Positions 6,872 to 16,421 of a stretch of DNA of 24,820 nt are shown here, piece by piece; the stretch's first letter is position 1; every line of letters starts with the position of its first letter. The notes below the pieces were generated by a model. It had not been told where the DNA came from. It worked only from the letters and a program-made list of their open reading frames with translations, and made no database searches. Source of the stretch: JBDKUD01 sp039679805 (GTDB lineage: Bacteria > Bacillota > Syntrophomonadia > Syntrophomonadales > Syntrophomonadaceae); the NCBI GenBank assembly GCA_039679805.1, contig JBDKUD010000145.1:1-24820 (forward strand), in the 5' to 3' direction. A program made the position numbers and the translations under genes.

Positions 6872-6967
6872 GTAGCCCGAGAATAGGTAAGATAACAACG
6901 GCTACCGCCTTAGACGCAAGTTGCGGCCAATAAATTTGAAAAGCCTGTACATCCGGGCTTACGGGAG
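6872..6967 (+). other. Cluster of possible RNA hairpins
   Basis: GTAGCC (6872-6877) can pair with GGCTAC (6900-6905), and CGCAA-G-TTGCG is perfect at 6915-6925. A short AAGCC/GGCTT stem follows near 6950-6967. The spacing suggests a folded RNA, but no known riboswitch consensus is recognised. This is a by-eye observation without an energy calculation. Confidence 0.35.
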
Positions 6968-7037
6968 CAAAAGACAGACGTATCCTTGTTGTTTACAAAC
7001 GCCTCTTTAGAAGTGACCTTGCCCTAGTATATTGGGT

Positions 7038-7102
7038 CGAAATTTGACGATAAGATTTAGAAGGAATTTTAAAGAATATGAACGAAGTTGAATAGTTGAC
7101 TG
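7038..7102 (+). repeat. 65-base leader element, copy A
   Basis: It aligns without gaps to 18056-18120 with 59 of 65 bases identical. Both copies contain AGAAGGAA followed by ATGAACGAAGTT and a TAG stop, a possible five-codon mini-ORF (MNEVE here). Both copies lie upstream of exported YD-repeat genes. No matching known element is recognised. Confidence 0.8.
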
Positions 7103-7288
7103 TAAATATTATGAGGAGCTTGCATAATAGCAATACCGAGGTCTTTGAAACTGAAAAAAGGTTTAGCTCATAATTATTATAAAAATCGTTCAAGATTGTA
7201 CGGAATTAGGGAAAGGCACTATTAAACAATGAATACCAAAGACTAGGGTTAGATATCTTGATCTTTTGTCAGAAGAAGTAGCCCCGGA

Positions 7289-7307
7289 GTAGCTGAAATA
7301 GACGACA
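7289..7307 (+). repeat. GTAGC leader motif, copy 2
   Basis: GTAGCTGAAATAGACGACA lies 88 bases before the start of the giant Rhs gene, with another GTAGCC just upstream, as in copy 1. It is close to the copy at 19503 before the beta-helix gene. Confidence 0.65.
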
Positions 7308-7323
7308 GCACGCAACTCGCCAT

Positions 7324-7349
7324 GAAAAGCAACAGCACATAATAGGCGA
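7324..7349 (+). repeat. 26-base leader block, copy A
   Basis: It matches 18131-18156 at 23 of 26 bases. Shared parts are GAAAAGCA, CAGC and ATAATAGGCGA. It ends 46 bases before the giant Rhs start codon, a place where a promoter -10 or an RNA element could lie. A related GCATAAT occurs in the leader at 19558-19564. Confidence 0.65.
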
Positions 7350-7395
7350 TGAAATCAGGTAATTCACAAGAATAGTAAAGAAAGGAACTATTCCA

Positions 7396-10300
7396 ATGCA
7401 TGACACTTTTAAAGAGAAGCCAATCTTTTTTCATTGTTTTTATTTATTGATTTTAGTCATTTTACTTGGATTAATTCAGGTTACACCAGTTATGGCTCAG
7501 AGCCAGACTAATAACACCCTGCTTTGGAAATGGTGTAATCCTCTGCCTATCGGGAATAGGCTTAATTCAGTTGTTTATGGGGCGGACCGGCTTATGGCAG
7601 TGGGTAACAGTGGTGCTATCCTGAGTTCACCAGATGGGAAGGTTTGGACAGAGCAGGAATCAGGAATAATGAATGATTTAAATGATATCCTGTGGAACGG
7701 AAGTCAATTTGTGGCTATTGGATATAGTGGTGAGATCATTACCTCACCGGATGGGAAGGTTTGGACCAAACAAAACTCTGGAACTACTGCTTGTTTATGT
7801 TGTGTGGCATGGGACGGTAACAAGTATGTGGTTTGTGGCGATAGCGGGGTTATTTTGACTTCAATCAATGGGATAAGCTGGAACCAATTATCCTCGAAAA
7901 CCGATGTTTTGCCGACCAGCGTTACATATGGCGGCGGAAAGTTTGTGGCTGTAGGGTATTATGGGGAAATAATGACTTCTACCGATGGTATTACATGGAC
8001 GAAGACAACACTTCCAGAGGGAGAAGACCTTTATGAAGTAACATGGGATGGTCATCAATTCGCAGCAGTATCTTACAGCAGCGTCTTTACTTCACTGGAT
8101 GGCACCACTTGGACTAGACGAATATCCGATGTTTACGGGCTATTTAGTATTGCTTGGAATGGCAGCAAGTTTGTTGCCTTAGGACTAGGGGGAGTGATGG
8201 TTACCTCGCCTAATGGTACTGATTGGACTGCGCCGAGTATAGAAAGAGTTGGTAATGACTCAGTCTACGACGTGACGTGGGACGGAACCCAGTTTGTTGC
8301 CGTGGGAGGCTGCGGTACAATTCTTACTTCGATTGATGGCTGTAGTTGGACACCGCAATGTTCCACGATAACAAAGTCGAGTTTAGAAGACGTGGCAAAT
8401 GGCAACGGTCAATTCGCTGCGGTAGGATACAGCGGTACAATTGTTACCTCAACCGACTATAATAGTTGGAATTTACAAAATTCCGGAACCTCTAAAAATC
8501 TATTCGGTATTATTTATACCGGCAATCAGTTTGTTGCGGTGGGGGATAACGGCACGATCCTGACATCACCTGATGGGTGTGCCTGGACTACACAGAGTTC
8601 TGGTACTACCGATGTATTATGGGGTGTTGCCTGGAATGGCAATGTATTGGTAGCTGTGGGTGGTAACGGTACGATCTTGACTTCAGCCAACGGTACGAAT
8701 TGGACCAAACAGACCTTTGGGACCGAGTTTCTAAAAGATGTAATATGGGGAGGGAATCAGTTTGTTGCGGTCGGGGTACGCGGGATGATGCTGACTTCGC
8801 CCGACGGCAGTACGTGGACCCAGGTAAATCCGGGAACCTCACAATGGCTATCGGGCATTACTTGCAATGGCAGTCAGTTTGTAGTTGTGGGTGATAGCGG
8901 CATAGTGCTTACCTCGCCTAACGGCAATACCTGGACACCTCAAAATTCTACCATAACTTATCAATGCTTACAGGATGTTACATGGAATGGTGAACAGTTC
9001 ATAGCTGTAGGAACATTTGGTGTAATCTTAACTTCCATAGACGGTTGTACCTGGACCCAGCAAAAAGTAGGCAGCGAACTGAGAGGTGTGGCAACTAACG
9101 GAACCCAAGTTTTAGTAGTAGGAGACTCCGGCTCTATTCTCCAAAGCCAAATAGCCTCAGTGCCATACAGTACTATCAGCCCATCCACAGCAGTTTTTGA
9201 CAGGAATACTTCCAACCAGACAGATATACCTGTGACCGTGAATTTTAATGGAAATACACTAATAAGCATAACCAACGGTAATGTACCTCTAAACGAGGGA
9301 ACGGACTTTACAGTGAACGGGAATATTTACATTCTTAAGAAGGAATACCTTGCCCAGCAAGCTATAGGGACAACTCTTCTAACGTTCAGCTTCAATTCAG
9401 GTACTGCCAAATACATGGACATAACAGTCACAGAATCTACGTCTAAGCCTGTACTCCAGTCAATAAGTGGTGGAAGAACAAGAGTAATTTTAATCTATGA
9501 TAAACCTTTAAATCCGGATGTTGTCCCATCTGTAAACGATTTTACCGTAACTGCCGGGGGAACAGAAAAGAATATACAAAGTATCGATATTATTGATACT
9601 CAGGTTATACTCTATCTGTCAGATGAAATTTATACCAGGGACGCCACTGCAGATTACATTCCCGGAAATTACCCGCTGCAGGATCAAAGCGGTAATTTGG
9701 CGGCCGAGTTTTATGCACAACCTGTTAATATTGATACTAAATCGCCTATCCTTAGTGCGATGGATTTGCAGGTCAACAAGCTGGTGTTGACTTACGATGT
9801 GCAGCTTGATAGTACATCTATACCGGTACCGGGAGATTATACCGTCAAAATGAATTCCCTGGTCCAAACAATCAATACAGTTGAAGTCAGCGGTAACCAG
9901 GTTGTTTTGACTATGAATAACAATTTTGATCCTGCCCAGCTGGTAACAATCTATTATACGGCGGGAAGTAATCCTGTTCGTAACCTAATTGGCAACGAGG
10001 CGCCAGGCCTATATAACATGGAAGTTAACCCCAGCCAATTGAAGTGCATTTCTGCAAATGCATACAACCAACAAATTTCAATAAAATATAATACACTACT
10101 CGATCGGACTTCTATTCCTGCAACATCCGATTTCACCGTAAATATTGATTCAGTAAAAGTTGACGTCAATGAAATATACTTTTCAGAAGAGTCTATTATC
10201 CTTTGGTTGCCGCAAGAGGTTGTTGGGGGCCAGGAAATTACTCTGAGTTATACTCCTGGGTTAAATCACATAAAGAGTTCTGCAGGATTACAGGCTGAAG

Positions 10301-13300
10301 CATTATCAGGTTTGGCGGTGGAAAACATCGAAAATCACCAACCGCCGCGAGTAACATTGACCAGTCCAGGGAATGGAGTAATTAATGTGGGGGTGGATTC
10401 GGTAGTAACTGTTACTTATAACAACAAAATAGCAGCCACTGATACGACCGGAGAAATCAATATAAGTGACAGTATAGGCACGATTCCGATTACATATAGT
10501 ATTGCTGGTACCACAATTACCTTGACTCCATTGCAGAACCTTAATTATAAAACTGTGTATACGGTCACAATACCAAGGTATTCGCTGCAGAATACCTTCG
10601 GTACAGAGATTTATAGTGATTATAGTTTTTCTTTCACGACGGTCGCTGGTGAAACAATTGCTCCTGTCTGGCCCGCGGGAAGTACTCTTTCCGCCGCTCA
10701 AGTTTCAGACCGCAGCCTTGATTTGAATTGGACTCCGGCGGTTGATAATGTCGGAGTAACCAAGTACCGGATCTATAAGAACGGCGGTTTAATCTGCACT
10801 GTTGGCGGTGAGACGAAGTTCCGGGTTAATAATCTTGTACATGAGACCCAGTATACATTCAAAATCGAAGCAGGTGATCGGGCTAACAACTGGACCAGTA
10901 ACGGTCCTGCTCTCACAGTTTCCACGGAACAGTTCGGTGATTCAATATTCGCAACAGACTGCGGCAGTGTCTATTTTACCCATACAGGAGGCAGCTGGGT
11001 ATGGGGCGCGAACATGGAAGTAGTCACTGGTTCCACCTGGACCTGCACATTTATGGGGAGGACAGTAGTTCCCAATGATCAATTTTCTGATGGTACTTCT
11101 TCTATAAATATGCGTATGCCGGCTGCCGTTGATCTGGGGGACATTATGGGTGTTACCACAAACGGAGGCTGGTACGTTCTGAAACGGGACGGAACGGTCT
11201 GGGAGCAACAGAACTATGGTAAACAATTGAGTCAATTATTGGGCCTGAGTAATATAGTTGATATTGATGGAAACCTGGCTTTAGATGATTATGGGAATGT
11301 ATGGAATTATAGTTGGGGAGTAAGTCAGGTCTCAGGTATTTCTGACGTGGTCGACGTAACAGATGGTTTTGCCTTAAAAAATGATGGCACTATCTGGTTC
11401 AATCTTAGCAGTTATGACTATCCTGATCAGTATAAATACTTACGGGATGTGGTTGCCGTTGACTCGTGGAATAATAACTATAGTACTTCTTGTTTGGCTC
11501 TGTGCAACGACGGCTCGGTATGGATCATCACTGACGAGTATAGCCCTCCGCAGAAAATACCTGGAATCAGTAATGTCACTGCTGTTCAAGCTGGAGATGG
11601 GTATTTTATAATGCTAAAGGACGACGGAACAGTATGGGCCTACGGGCAGAATGGGTATGGACAGATTGGTGATGGAACTCTTATCGACAGAAATACCCCG
11701 GTAAAGGTTAAAGATTTATCTGATGTAAAACAAATAGGTACCTCCGGCATTCATACTTTGGCATTTAGGGGGGATAGCACAGTCTGGGCCTGGGGTAAGG
11801 ATTATTTTAAGTGTGGAGGCAATTTAAAAGCTGGGCCGATCACCATACCGATAAACTGCTTTGTAAACTATAATCCGGCCAGTGAGGATCATGGTTTTCC
11901 TTTAATCGATCCTTCTTCCCGCGAACTTAATTCCTTCTATGCGGAACCGATAGATACTGCTACCGGTGGACATGTCCTGGAGCGCACGCTGCTGGCCGAA
12001 AATGGGCTGCAGCCACTTTTGTTGACAGCGCGTTACGACTCCATGCTGTTGGCAGATGGTCCGCTGGGTAAAGGATGGGGTCATAACTATGAAACCTATC
12101 TGGAAAACCTCCAGGATGGCAGTATAAAGATTCATTGGAATGCCAACCGCTACAATACCTTCGCAAACGCGGTCGATAATCAATATACTTCAGAAGACCG
12201 TGCCACAAGAAATGATTCTTTGCTCAAAAACGAAGACGGGACATATACTCTGATCCGCAAGGATCAGAGCGTTTATAATTTCGACAGTGCCGGTAAATTG
12301 GTCAAACAGAAAAACAGGCAGGGTCAGGATATTGACCTGAGCTACAACCAGAATAATCAGTTGGTGCAGATTACTGAACCAGTATCGGGTGTTTTTGTTA
12401 ATATTCATTATAATGAGGCCGGGGAAATAGCAAAAATGGTCGATGGCTTGGGCCGGGAAGTGAATATGAGTTACGATATTAACCATAATCTGATCGGCAT
12501 CACAGATACAATGGGGCAGTGCATTGATTACACCTATGACAATACCGGGCGGGTATTAACTGCTACCAACACTGTTACTGGAAACCAGGAATTCAGTGAC
12601 ACTTATGACGCAAATGGCAGGGTTATAACCCAAGACGACGCGATTTTAGACAATTTGATAACCCATTTCGCTTATGACACTGTGACTCAGCCAGGAAGGA
12701 TTGTCAATACGATAACTGATAGAAATGGTAAAAACCGCACCTTCATTCATGATAATAATTATCAGTTGTTGGAAATGATTGACGGTAATAGTAATACTAC
12801 TGAGTATGATTACGACGCAGACGGCAACAAGACCAAGGTGACCGATGAAAATGGCAATACCACCAATTATACTTACGACGAAAGCGGCAACATTTTGAGC
12901 AGCATGGATGCGGACGGCAATAAAACCAGCATGACCTATGATGAGCGGAACAACCTGCTTTCAATTACTGACGCCCTAGGGCATACTACGAGCTTCAGCT
13001 ATGACAGCAAAAACAACCTGCTCTCGGCAATGGATGCAGCGGGCAAGGTAACCAGTTTCAGCTATGACAGCAATAGTCAGATGGTCAGCAGAACCTTGCC
13101 TGATCAGGGAACCAGCCAATACACCTATACCAACGGTATGCTGTCCACTGCCATAGATCCAGCTGGAGTAACAATCAATTATACCTATGATGCTGCCGGA
13201 AGAGTCACATCCATCAGCGATGAAGAAGGCAACAAAACCACTATCACCTATGATGCCCAGGACCGGCCCCTGACTATAACTGATCCCCTGGGTTGCACCC

Positions 13301-15690
13301 TAAGTTATAGCTATGACAGCTATGGCAACAAGACCAGTGAAACCGATGGGAATGGCAACACTACTAGCTACACATACAATAATGATCATAAAATGACCAG
13401 TCAAAAGGATGCTTTCGGAAATGTAACCAATTATGGGTATGACGGTGAAGACCGGCTGATAAGTACTACCGATCCTTTAGGGCATACCACTACGTTAAGC
13501 TATGATCCGGCCGGAAGACTTATTAGTATAACCGATGCCCTGAGCAATACTGTTTCTAACAGCTATGACCCGGCTGGCAATTTGATCGGGATAAAAAATT
13601 CTGATGATGTGACTATCTTGAGTCAGGCCTTCAACAACCTAAACCTGCCCACCAGTATAACTGATGCCTTGGGCAACGCCACTACTAAAAGCTATGATAA
13701 CCTGCGACAGGTTACATCCATTGCTGACCCCAAAGGCCAGGTGAGCAACTACAGCTATGACCAACTCAACCATCTAACTTCAGGAACTGATCCTCTATCT
13801 GGCACCAGCCGGCAGGAATTTGATGCTGCTGGCAACCTCTTGAGCATAGCTGATCCCAACGGCAATCAACAGTCCTTTACCTATGATAATGCCGGCAGGA
13901 TAGTCAGCCAAAAAGACGGCAGCAATAACACCATTACTTACGCTTACAACAAACTGGGACAAATAGCCACCAAGACCAATGGTCGGGGACAGACCGCCAG
14001 CTTCAGCTATGACAAGACAGGCAGGATTATTGCCATGAATACCCCGGAAGGCGATACTATTTCATATAGTTACGATAATAACGGCAATCTCATGGCCATT
14101 AGTGACAGCTCCGGTACCATCAGCCGCAGCTATGATGCCTTGAACAGGGTAACTTCTTACCGGGATGTTAATGGCAACACCATCAGTTATCAATACGATG
14201 CAGTCGGGAACCTGACTGGACTCACCTACCCGGATGGCAAAACTGTATGCTACAGCTATGATGCAGTCAACCGCCTGACGGGGGTTAGAGACTGGGCAGG
14301 CCGGGAGACCACTTACGGCTACGACACCGACGGACGACTGGTGACTACTGCCAGACCGGATGGCAGCATAGAGACCAGAAGCTATGATGCCGCCGGTGAG
14401 CTCACCCAGCTAAAAGACCAGGATGCTAAAGCAGATACCGTATCCCAATATGATTTTGCTTATGATGCGAACGGCAATGTGGTCAGTGAAACAAGTGCCG
14501 GAATATTCGTTCCCTATTCAGAAGGAAATAAAACAATGACTTATGGTGCTGGTAACAAGTTAGAGACCTATAACGAGGAGAGCGTTGCTTATGATGCTGA
14601 CGGTAACATGACCACCGGCCCCTTGAAAGATAAATTGTCAGATTTTAATTACGACTCCCGTAACCGACTGACAAAGGGCGGAGATATCAGTTACAGCTAT
14701 GATCCTGAAAATAACCGCACCTCCCAGGAGAAAGAAACAGTTGCCACCAACTATGTGGTAAATCCCCAGGCCTCTTTAAGCCAGATCCTGCAGATGAAAA
14801 AGGGAAGCAACACCAGCTACTGTGTTTATGGCTTAGGCCTGTTGGGAATTGAAGACGCAGACGGCAACTACCAGGCTTATCATTATGACCGACGGGGAAG
14901 TACTGTAGCCATAACTAATATGACTGGCGCTATTACCGATACCTTCAGTTATGGACCATACGGCGAGTTGGCCAACCATTCCGGAGGCACCGATACCCCC
15001 TTCCTCTATAACGGTAAAGACAGTGTCATGACTGATGCCAATGGACTTTATTACATGCGGGCCCGCTATTACCAGCCCGAAATCAAGCGATTCATCAACC
15101 AGGATGTGCTCTTAGGAAATATCACGGACAGTAAAACCCTTAACCGTTATGCCTATGTCAATGGACAGCCGGTTAATTTGGTGGATCCGTGGGGTCTTGA
15201 GGCTCAATCTTCGACTTCCAGCGTCTACAGTGCGGGTTCAGGAATTAGCAGCAACATTAATAACCGCGAATTCGGTAATGTATCTACTGAAATTACCACT
15301 ACCAAACAGGATTGGCTGGGGTATACCGGCATAAGCGGGAGATACAGCGGCCAACTATTTGGTAATTTCCAGGGAGAAGGAAACTTTACACTCGGTGCAG
15401 TAGTTGAACATGATGAGGACTTTGATACATTAAAAATTGGGGCAGGGATTACACCGCTTAACATAGCATATAAGGATGGTTACCAGGGAGACTATACGAA
15501 TGTTTCATGGAATGCCGGTGTTTGGTCCCCGGGTTCCTTGGGTGGAGCATTGAGCTTTTCAACCTCTAATCAGGAAGCTGCTAATAGAGGTATCATTGGC
15601 GTTAAGATGGGCGGAGATATATTCGGAGTAAAAGCTGGATTCTCATACCAGTTTAATGTCGGCCGATTCTTTAGGGATATGTTTAAATAG
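7396..15690 (+). CDS. Giant exported multidomain Rhs/YD-repeat protein
   Basis: The 2764-residue protein starts with a signal peptide (hydrophobic 13-30, likely cut after PVMA). Residues 56-585 hold 14 Ycf48/BNR-like repeats of about 40 residues, with AVGxxGxILTSPDGxTWT at their core. Then come an X2-like carbohydrate-associated module (about 592-680), three SwmB-like domains (685-975), a Big_5-like Ig domain (980-1083), FN3 (1088-1177) and RCC1-like repeats (1182-1468). A DUF6531-like entry segment (about 1513), YD repeats (1645-2443) and an Rhs core ending in DPWGLEA near 2603 complete the shell. The last 162 residues are Gly- and beta-rich and not recognised. The architecture is that of a secreted Rhs polymorphic toxin or adhesin. 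No immunity gene or membrane anchor is evident. The start has AAGGAA upstream. The Rhs class is firm, the function inferred. Confidence 0.93.
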   Translation: MHDTFKEKPIFFHCFYLLILVILLGLIQVTPVMAQSQTNNTLLWKWCNPLPIGNRLNSVVYGADRLMAVGNSGAILSSPDGKVWTEQESGIMNDLNDILWNGSQFVAIGYSGEIITSPDGKVWTKQNSGTTACLCCVAWDGNKYVVCGDSGVILTSINGISWNQLSSKTDVLPTSVTYGGGKFVAVGYYGEIMTSTDGITWTKTTLPEGEDLYEVTWDGHQFAAVSYSSVFTSLDGTTWTRRISDVYGLFSIAWNGSKFVALGLGGVMVTSPNGTDWTAPSIERVGNDSVYDVTWDGTQFVAVGGCGTILTSIDGCSWTPQCSTITKSSLEDVANGNGQFAAVGYSGTIVTSTDYNSWNLQNSGTSKNLFGIIYTGNQFVAVGDNGTILTSPDGCAWTTQSSGTTDVLWGVAWNGNVLVAVGGNGTILTSANGTNWTKQTFGTEFLKDVIWGGNQFVAVGVRGMMLTSPDGSTWTQVNPGTSQWLSGITCNGSQFVVVGDSGIVLTSPNGNTWTPQNSTITYQCLQDVTWNGEQFIAVGTFGVILTSIDGCTWTQQKVGSELRGVATNGTQVLVVGDSGSILQSQIASVPYSTISPSTAVFDRNTSNQTDIPVTVNFNGNTLISITNGNVPLNEGTDFTVNGNIYILKKEYLAQQAIGTTLLTFSFNSGTAKYMDITVTESTSKPVLQSISGGRTRVILIYDKPLNPDVVPSVNDFTVTAGGTEKNIQSIDIIDTQVILYLSDEIYTRDATADYIPGNYPLQDQSGNLAAEFYAQPVNIDTKSPILSAMDLQVNKLVLTYDVQLDSTSIPVPGDYTVKMNSLVQTINTVEVSGNQVVLTMNNNFDPAQLVTIYYTAGSNPVRNLIGNEAPGLYNMEVNPSQLKCISANAYNQQISIKYNTLLDRTSIPATSDFTVNIDSVKVDVNEIYFSEESIILWLPQEVVGGQEITLSYTPGLNHIKSSAGLQAEALSGLAVENIENHQPPRVTLTSPGNGVINVGVDSVVTVTYNNKIAATDTTGEINISDSIGTIPITYSIAGTTITLTPLQNLNYKTVYTVTIPRYSLQNTFGTEIYSDYSFSFTTVAGETIAPVWPAGSTLSAAQVSDRSLDLNWTPAVDNVGVTKYRIYKNGGLICTVGGETKFRVNNLVHETQYTFKIEAGDRANNWTSNGPALTVSTEQFGDSIFATDCGSVYFTHTGGSWVWGANMEVVTGSTWTCTFMGRTVVPNDQFSDGTSSINMRMPAAVDLGDIMGVTTNGGWYVLKRDGTVWEQQNYGKQLSQLLGLSNIVDIDGNLALDDYGNVWNYSWGVSQVSGISDVVDVTDGFALKNDGTIWFNLSSYDYPDQYKYLRDVVAVDSWNNNYSTSCLALCNDGSVWIITDEYSPPQKIPGISNVTAVQAGDGYFIMLKDDGTVWAYGQNGYGQIGDGTLIDRNTPVKVKDLSDVKQIGTSGIHTLAFRGDSTVWAWGKDYFKCGGNLKAGPITIPINCFVNYNPASEDHGFPLIDPSSRELNSFYAEPIDTATGGHVLERTLLAENGLQPLLLTARYDSMLLADGPLGKGWGHNYETYLENLQDGSIKIHWNANRYNTFANAVDNQYTSEDRATRNDSLLKNEDGTYTLIRKDQSVYNFDSAGKLVKQKNRQGQDIDLSYNQNNQLVQITEPVSGVFVNIHYNEAGEIAKMVDGLGREVNMSYDINHNLIGITDTMGQCIDYTYDNTGRVLTATNTVTGNQEFSDTYDANGRVITQDDAILDNLITHFAYDTVTQPGRIVNTITDRNGKNRTFIHDNNYQLLEMIDGNSNTTEYDYDADGNKTKVTDENGNTTNYTYDESGNILSSMDADGNKTSMTYDERNNLLSITDALGHTTSFSYDSKNNLLSAMDAAGKVTSFSYDSNSQMVSRTLPDQGTSQYTYTNGMLSTAIDPAGVTINYTYDAAGRVTSISDEEGNKTTITYDAQDRPLTITDPLGCTLSYSYDSYGNKTSETDGNGNTTSYTYNNDHKMTSQKDAFGNVTNYGYDGEDRLISTTDPLGHTTTLSYDPAGRLISITDALSNTVSNSYDPAGNLIGIKNSDDVTILSQAFNNLNLPTSITDALGNATTKSYDNLRQVTSIADPKGQVSNYSYDQLNHLTSGTDPLSGTSRQEFDAAGNLLSIADPNGNQQSFTYDNAGRIVSQKDGSNNTITYAYNKLGQIATKTNGRGQTASFSYDKTGRIIAMNTPEGDTISYSYDNNGNLMAISDSSGTISRSYDALNRVTSYRDVNGNTISYQYDAVGNLTGLTYPDGKTVCYSYDAVNRLTGVRDWAGRETTYGYDTDGRLVTTARPDGSIETRSYDAAGELTQLKDQDAKADTVSQYDFAYDANGNVVSETSAGIFVPYSEGNKTMTYGAGNKLETYNEESVAYDADGNMTTGPLKDKLSDFNYDSRNRLTKGGDISYSYDPENNRTSQEKETVATNYVVNPQASLSQILQMKKGSNTSYCVYGLGLLGIEDADGNYQAYHYDRRGSTVAITNMTGAITDTFSYGPYGELANHSGGTDTPFLYNGKDSVMTDANGLYYMRARYYQPEIKRFINQDVLLGNITDSKTLNRYAYVNGQPVNLVDPWGLEAQSSTSSVYSAGSGISSNINNREFGNVSTEITTTKQDWLGYTGISGRYSGQLFGNFQGEGNFTLGAVVEHDEDFDTLKIGAGITPLNIAYKDGYQGDYTNVSWNAGVWSPGSLGGALSFSTSNQEAANRGIIGVKMGGDIFGVKAGFSYQFNVGRFFRDMFK
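7561..9150 (+). repeat. Fourteen Ycf48/BNR-like beta-propeller repeats
   Basis: A protein-level tandem repeat of about 38-41 codons inside the giant Rhs gene. Each unit has a WNGxxFVAVG strand, a GxILTSPDG turn and a TWTxQ strand. Units have diverged at DNA level. Fourteen blades exceed one propeller, so two seven-bladed propellers are a natural arrangement (inference). Confidence 0.85.
12330..14725 (+). repeat. YD (Rhs) repeat tract
   Basis: About 800 codons of roughly 21-residue units with the SYDxxGNLxSxTDxxGNTT pattern, encoded by recurring AGCTATGA-type segments. In known Rhs and TcC proteins this tract wraps into a hollow shell around the C-terminal polypeptide. Confidence 0.92.
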
Positions 15691-15700
15691 AGCATTAAAG

Positions 15701-15865
15701 ATGGTAGAAAAATACCCCCAACTTAACGTAAGAAACCTAAGTCAGGAGATGGGTCTACTACTGGATATCCTGGAAGTGGGCGCATTTTATAATTTTGATT
15801 TAACAGTATCTTCGGTGTTGAGATTTTCTAACAAGATTCAAACACGAGTGGCTAATTTACAATAG
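15701..15865 (+). CDS. Possible small protein of 54 residues, unrecognised
   Basis: A short frame begins ten bases after the Rhs stop and runs to 15865. It encodes a mildly hydrophobic protein without signal peptide or membrane helix. The stretch NLSQEMGLLL loosely recalls the helix of Spo0E-like phosphatases, but the diagnostic SQELD aspartate is missing and the first helix does not fit, so that family is not claimed. No good ribosome site precedes the ATG. The frame is also open upstream inside the Rhs gene. Its place directly after an Rhs tip is where an immunity gene is often found, which is the only reason for keeping it. It may not be a gene. Confidence 0.25.
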   Translation: MVEKYPQLNVRNLSQEMGLLLDILEVGAFYNFDLTVSSVLRFSNKIQTRVANLQ

Positions 15866-15911
15866 GTGAATACCCACTACGAAAACTAATTTTTTTAGGT
15901 AGGTTAGTAAA

Positions 15912-16421
15912 GTGAATGCAGATATTAGCGGCAGACATAGAAACCGGTTATTCTTTGCCATTCTTGTTCTGTGCTTAATGACAATAACTATTATAATTGC
16001 AATTGCAAAACAACAGAACAAAGCCTATGAAGACAATTATAGTCGCTATCAGCAAGCTATTCAGTTCATCTCTCAAAACAATTATCCCGCAGCACGTAAA
16101 CTCCTTAACGGTTTAGATCAAAACAGTCGCGAATGTTACCAGGTATATATCGCCCGGGCTATTTGTGCTGAGAATCTTGGAGACATGACCTCTGCGGCAC
16201 AATTTATAAAAAAGGCCAGGGATACCAGGCCGGCCTTATTGACGGATCAAGCTTTTCTTGTATTATACGGGGAGATACTTTGCCGTTCGGGCGAATTCGA
16301 CCGTGCCAAACTTTATCTTTTGGAAAGCCTCAAATATCATCCAAATTCTGAACAAGCAAAAAGAGCCCATGTTTATCTTAAACTAATTGATCGAACAAGG
16401 ATGGGGGAGAATAGCCGGTGA
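15912..16421 (+). CDS. Membrane-anchored TPR protein
   Basis: A 169-residue protein with a single N-terminal membrane helix (about residues 11-30) and a body of tetratricopeptide-like helices. NNYPAARKLLNGL, IARAICAENLGDMTSAAQFIKKA and YGEILCRSGEFDRAKLYLLESLKYHPNSEQA match the TPR pattern of paired helices, and the last unit is clearest. The start is GTG at 15912, with only a weak AGG upstream. Its stop overlaps the start of the next gene (GTGA), so the two are translationally coupled. Small TPR proteins of this type often accompany O-antigen-ligase-like proteins and may recruit or organise partners. The precise role is unknown. Confidence 0.8.
   Translation: MNADISGRHRNRLFFAILVLCLMTITIIIAIAKQQNKAYEDNYSRYQQAIQFISQNNYPAARKLLNGLDQNSRECYQVYIARAICAENLGDMTSAAQFIKKARDTRPALLTDQAFLVLYGEILCRSGEFDRAKLYLLESLKYHPNSEQAKRAHVYLKLIDRTRMGENSR

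Larger units (their letters stand above)
6816..7395 (+). other. Long non-coding leader region of the giant Rhs gene
   Basis: This 580-base stretch holds no convincing gene on either strand. Reverse-strand open frames of 61-66 codons have no ribosome site or family resemblance. It contains several small hairpins near 6872-6970, two copies of a GTAGC motif (6853 and 7289), one copy of a 65-base element repeated at 18056, and a short block repeated at 18131. The ribosome site AAGGAA precedes the ATG at 7396. Its length and its sharing with the other surface genes suggest regulation at the leader level. Confidence 0.6.

Noticed and set aside
7096..7101. TTGACT at the end of the 65-base element as a -35 box
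   Set aside because: No -10 hexamer lies 16-18 bases downstream in either copy; the nearest TATAAT in copy B is 25 bases away.
6993..7434. Reverse-strand frames of 61-66 codons in the Rhs leader
   Set aside because: No ribosome sites and no recognisable domains; one overlaps the Rhs start.
12800..14420. Regular repeats that could suggest a CRISPR array
   Set aside because: The repeats are in-frame YD codons of varying sequence within one long protein, with no identical direct repeats and spacers.
15701..15865. Spo0E-like phosphatase identity for the small frame
   Set aside because: The resemblance is limited to SQE; the diagnostic aspartate and the first helix are missing.
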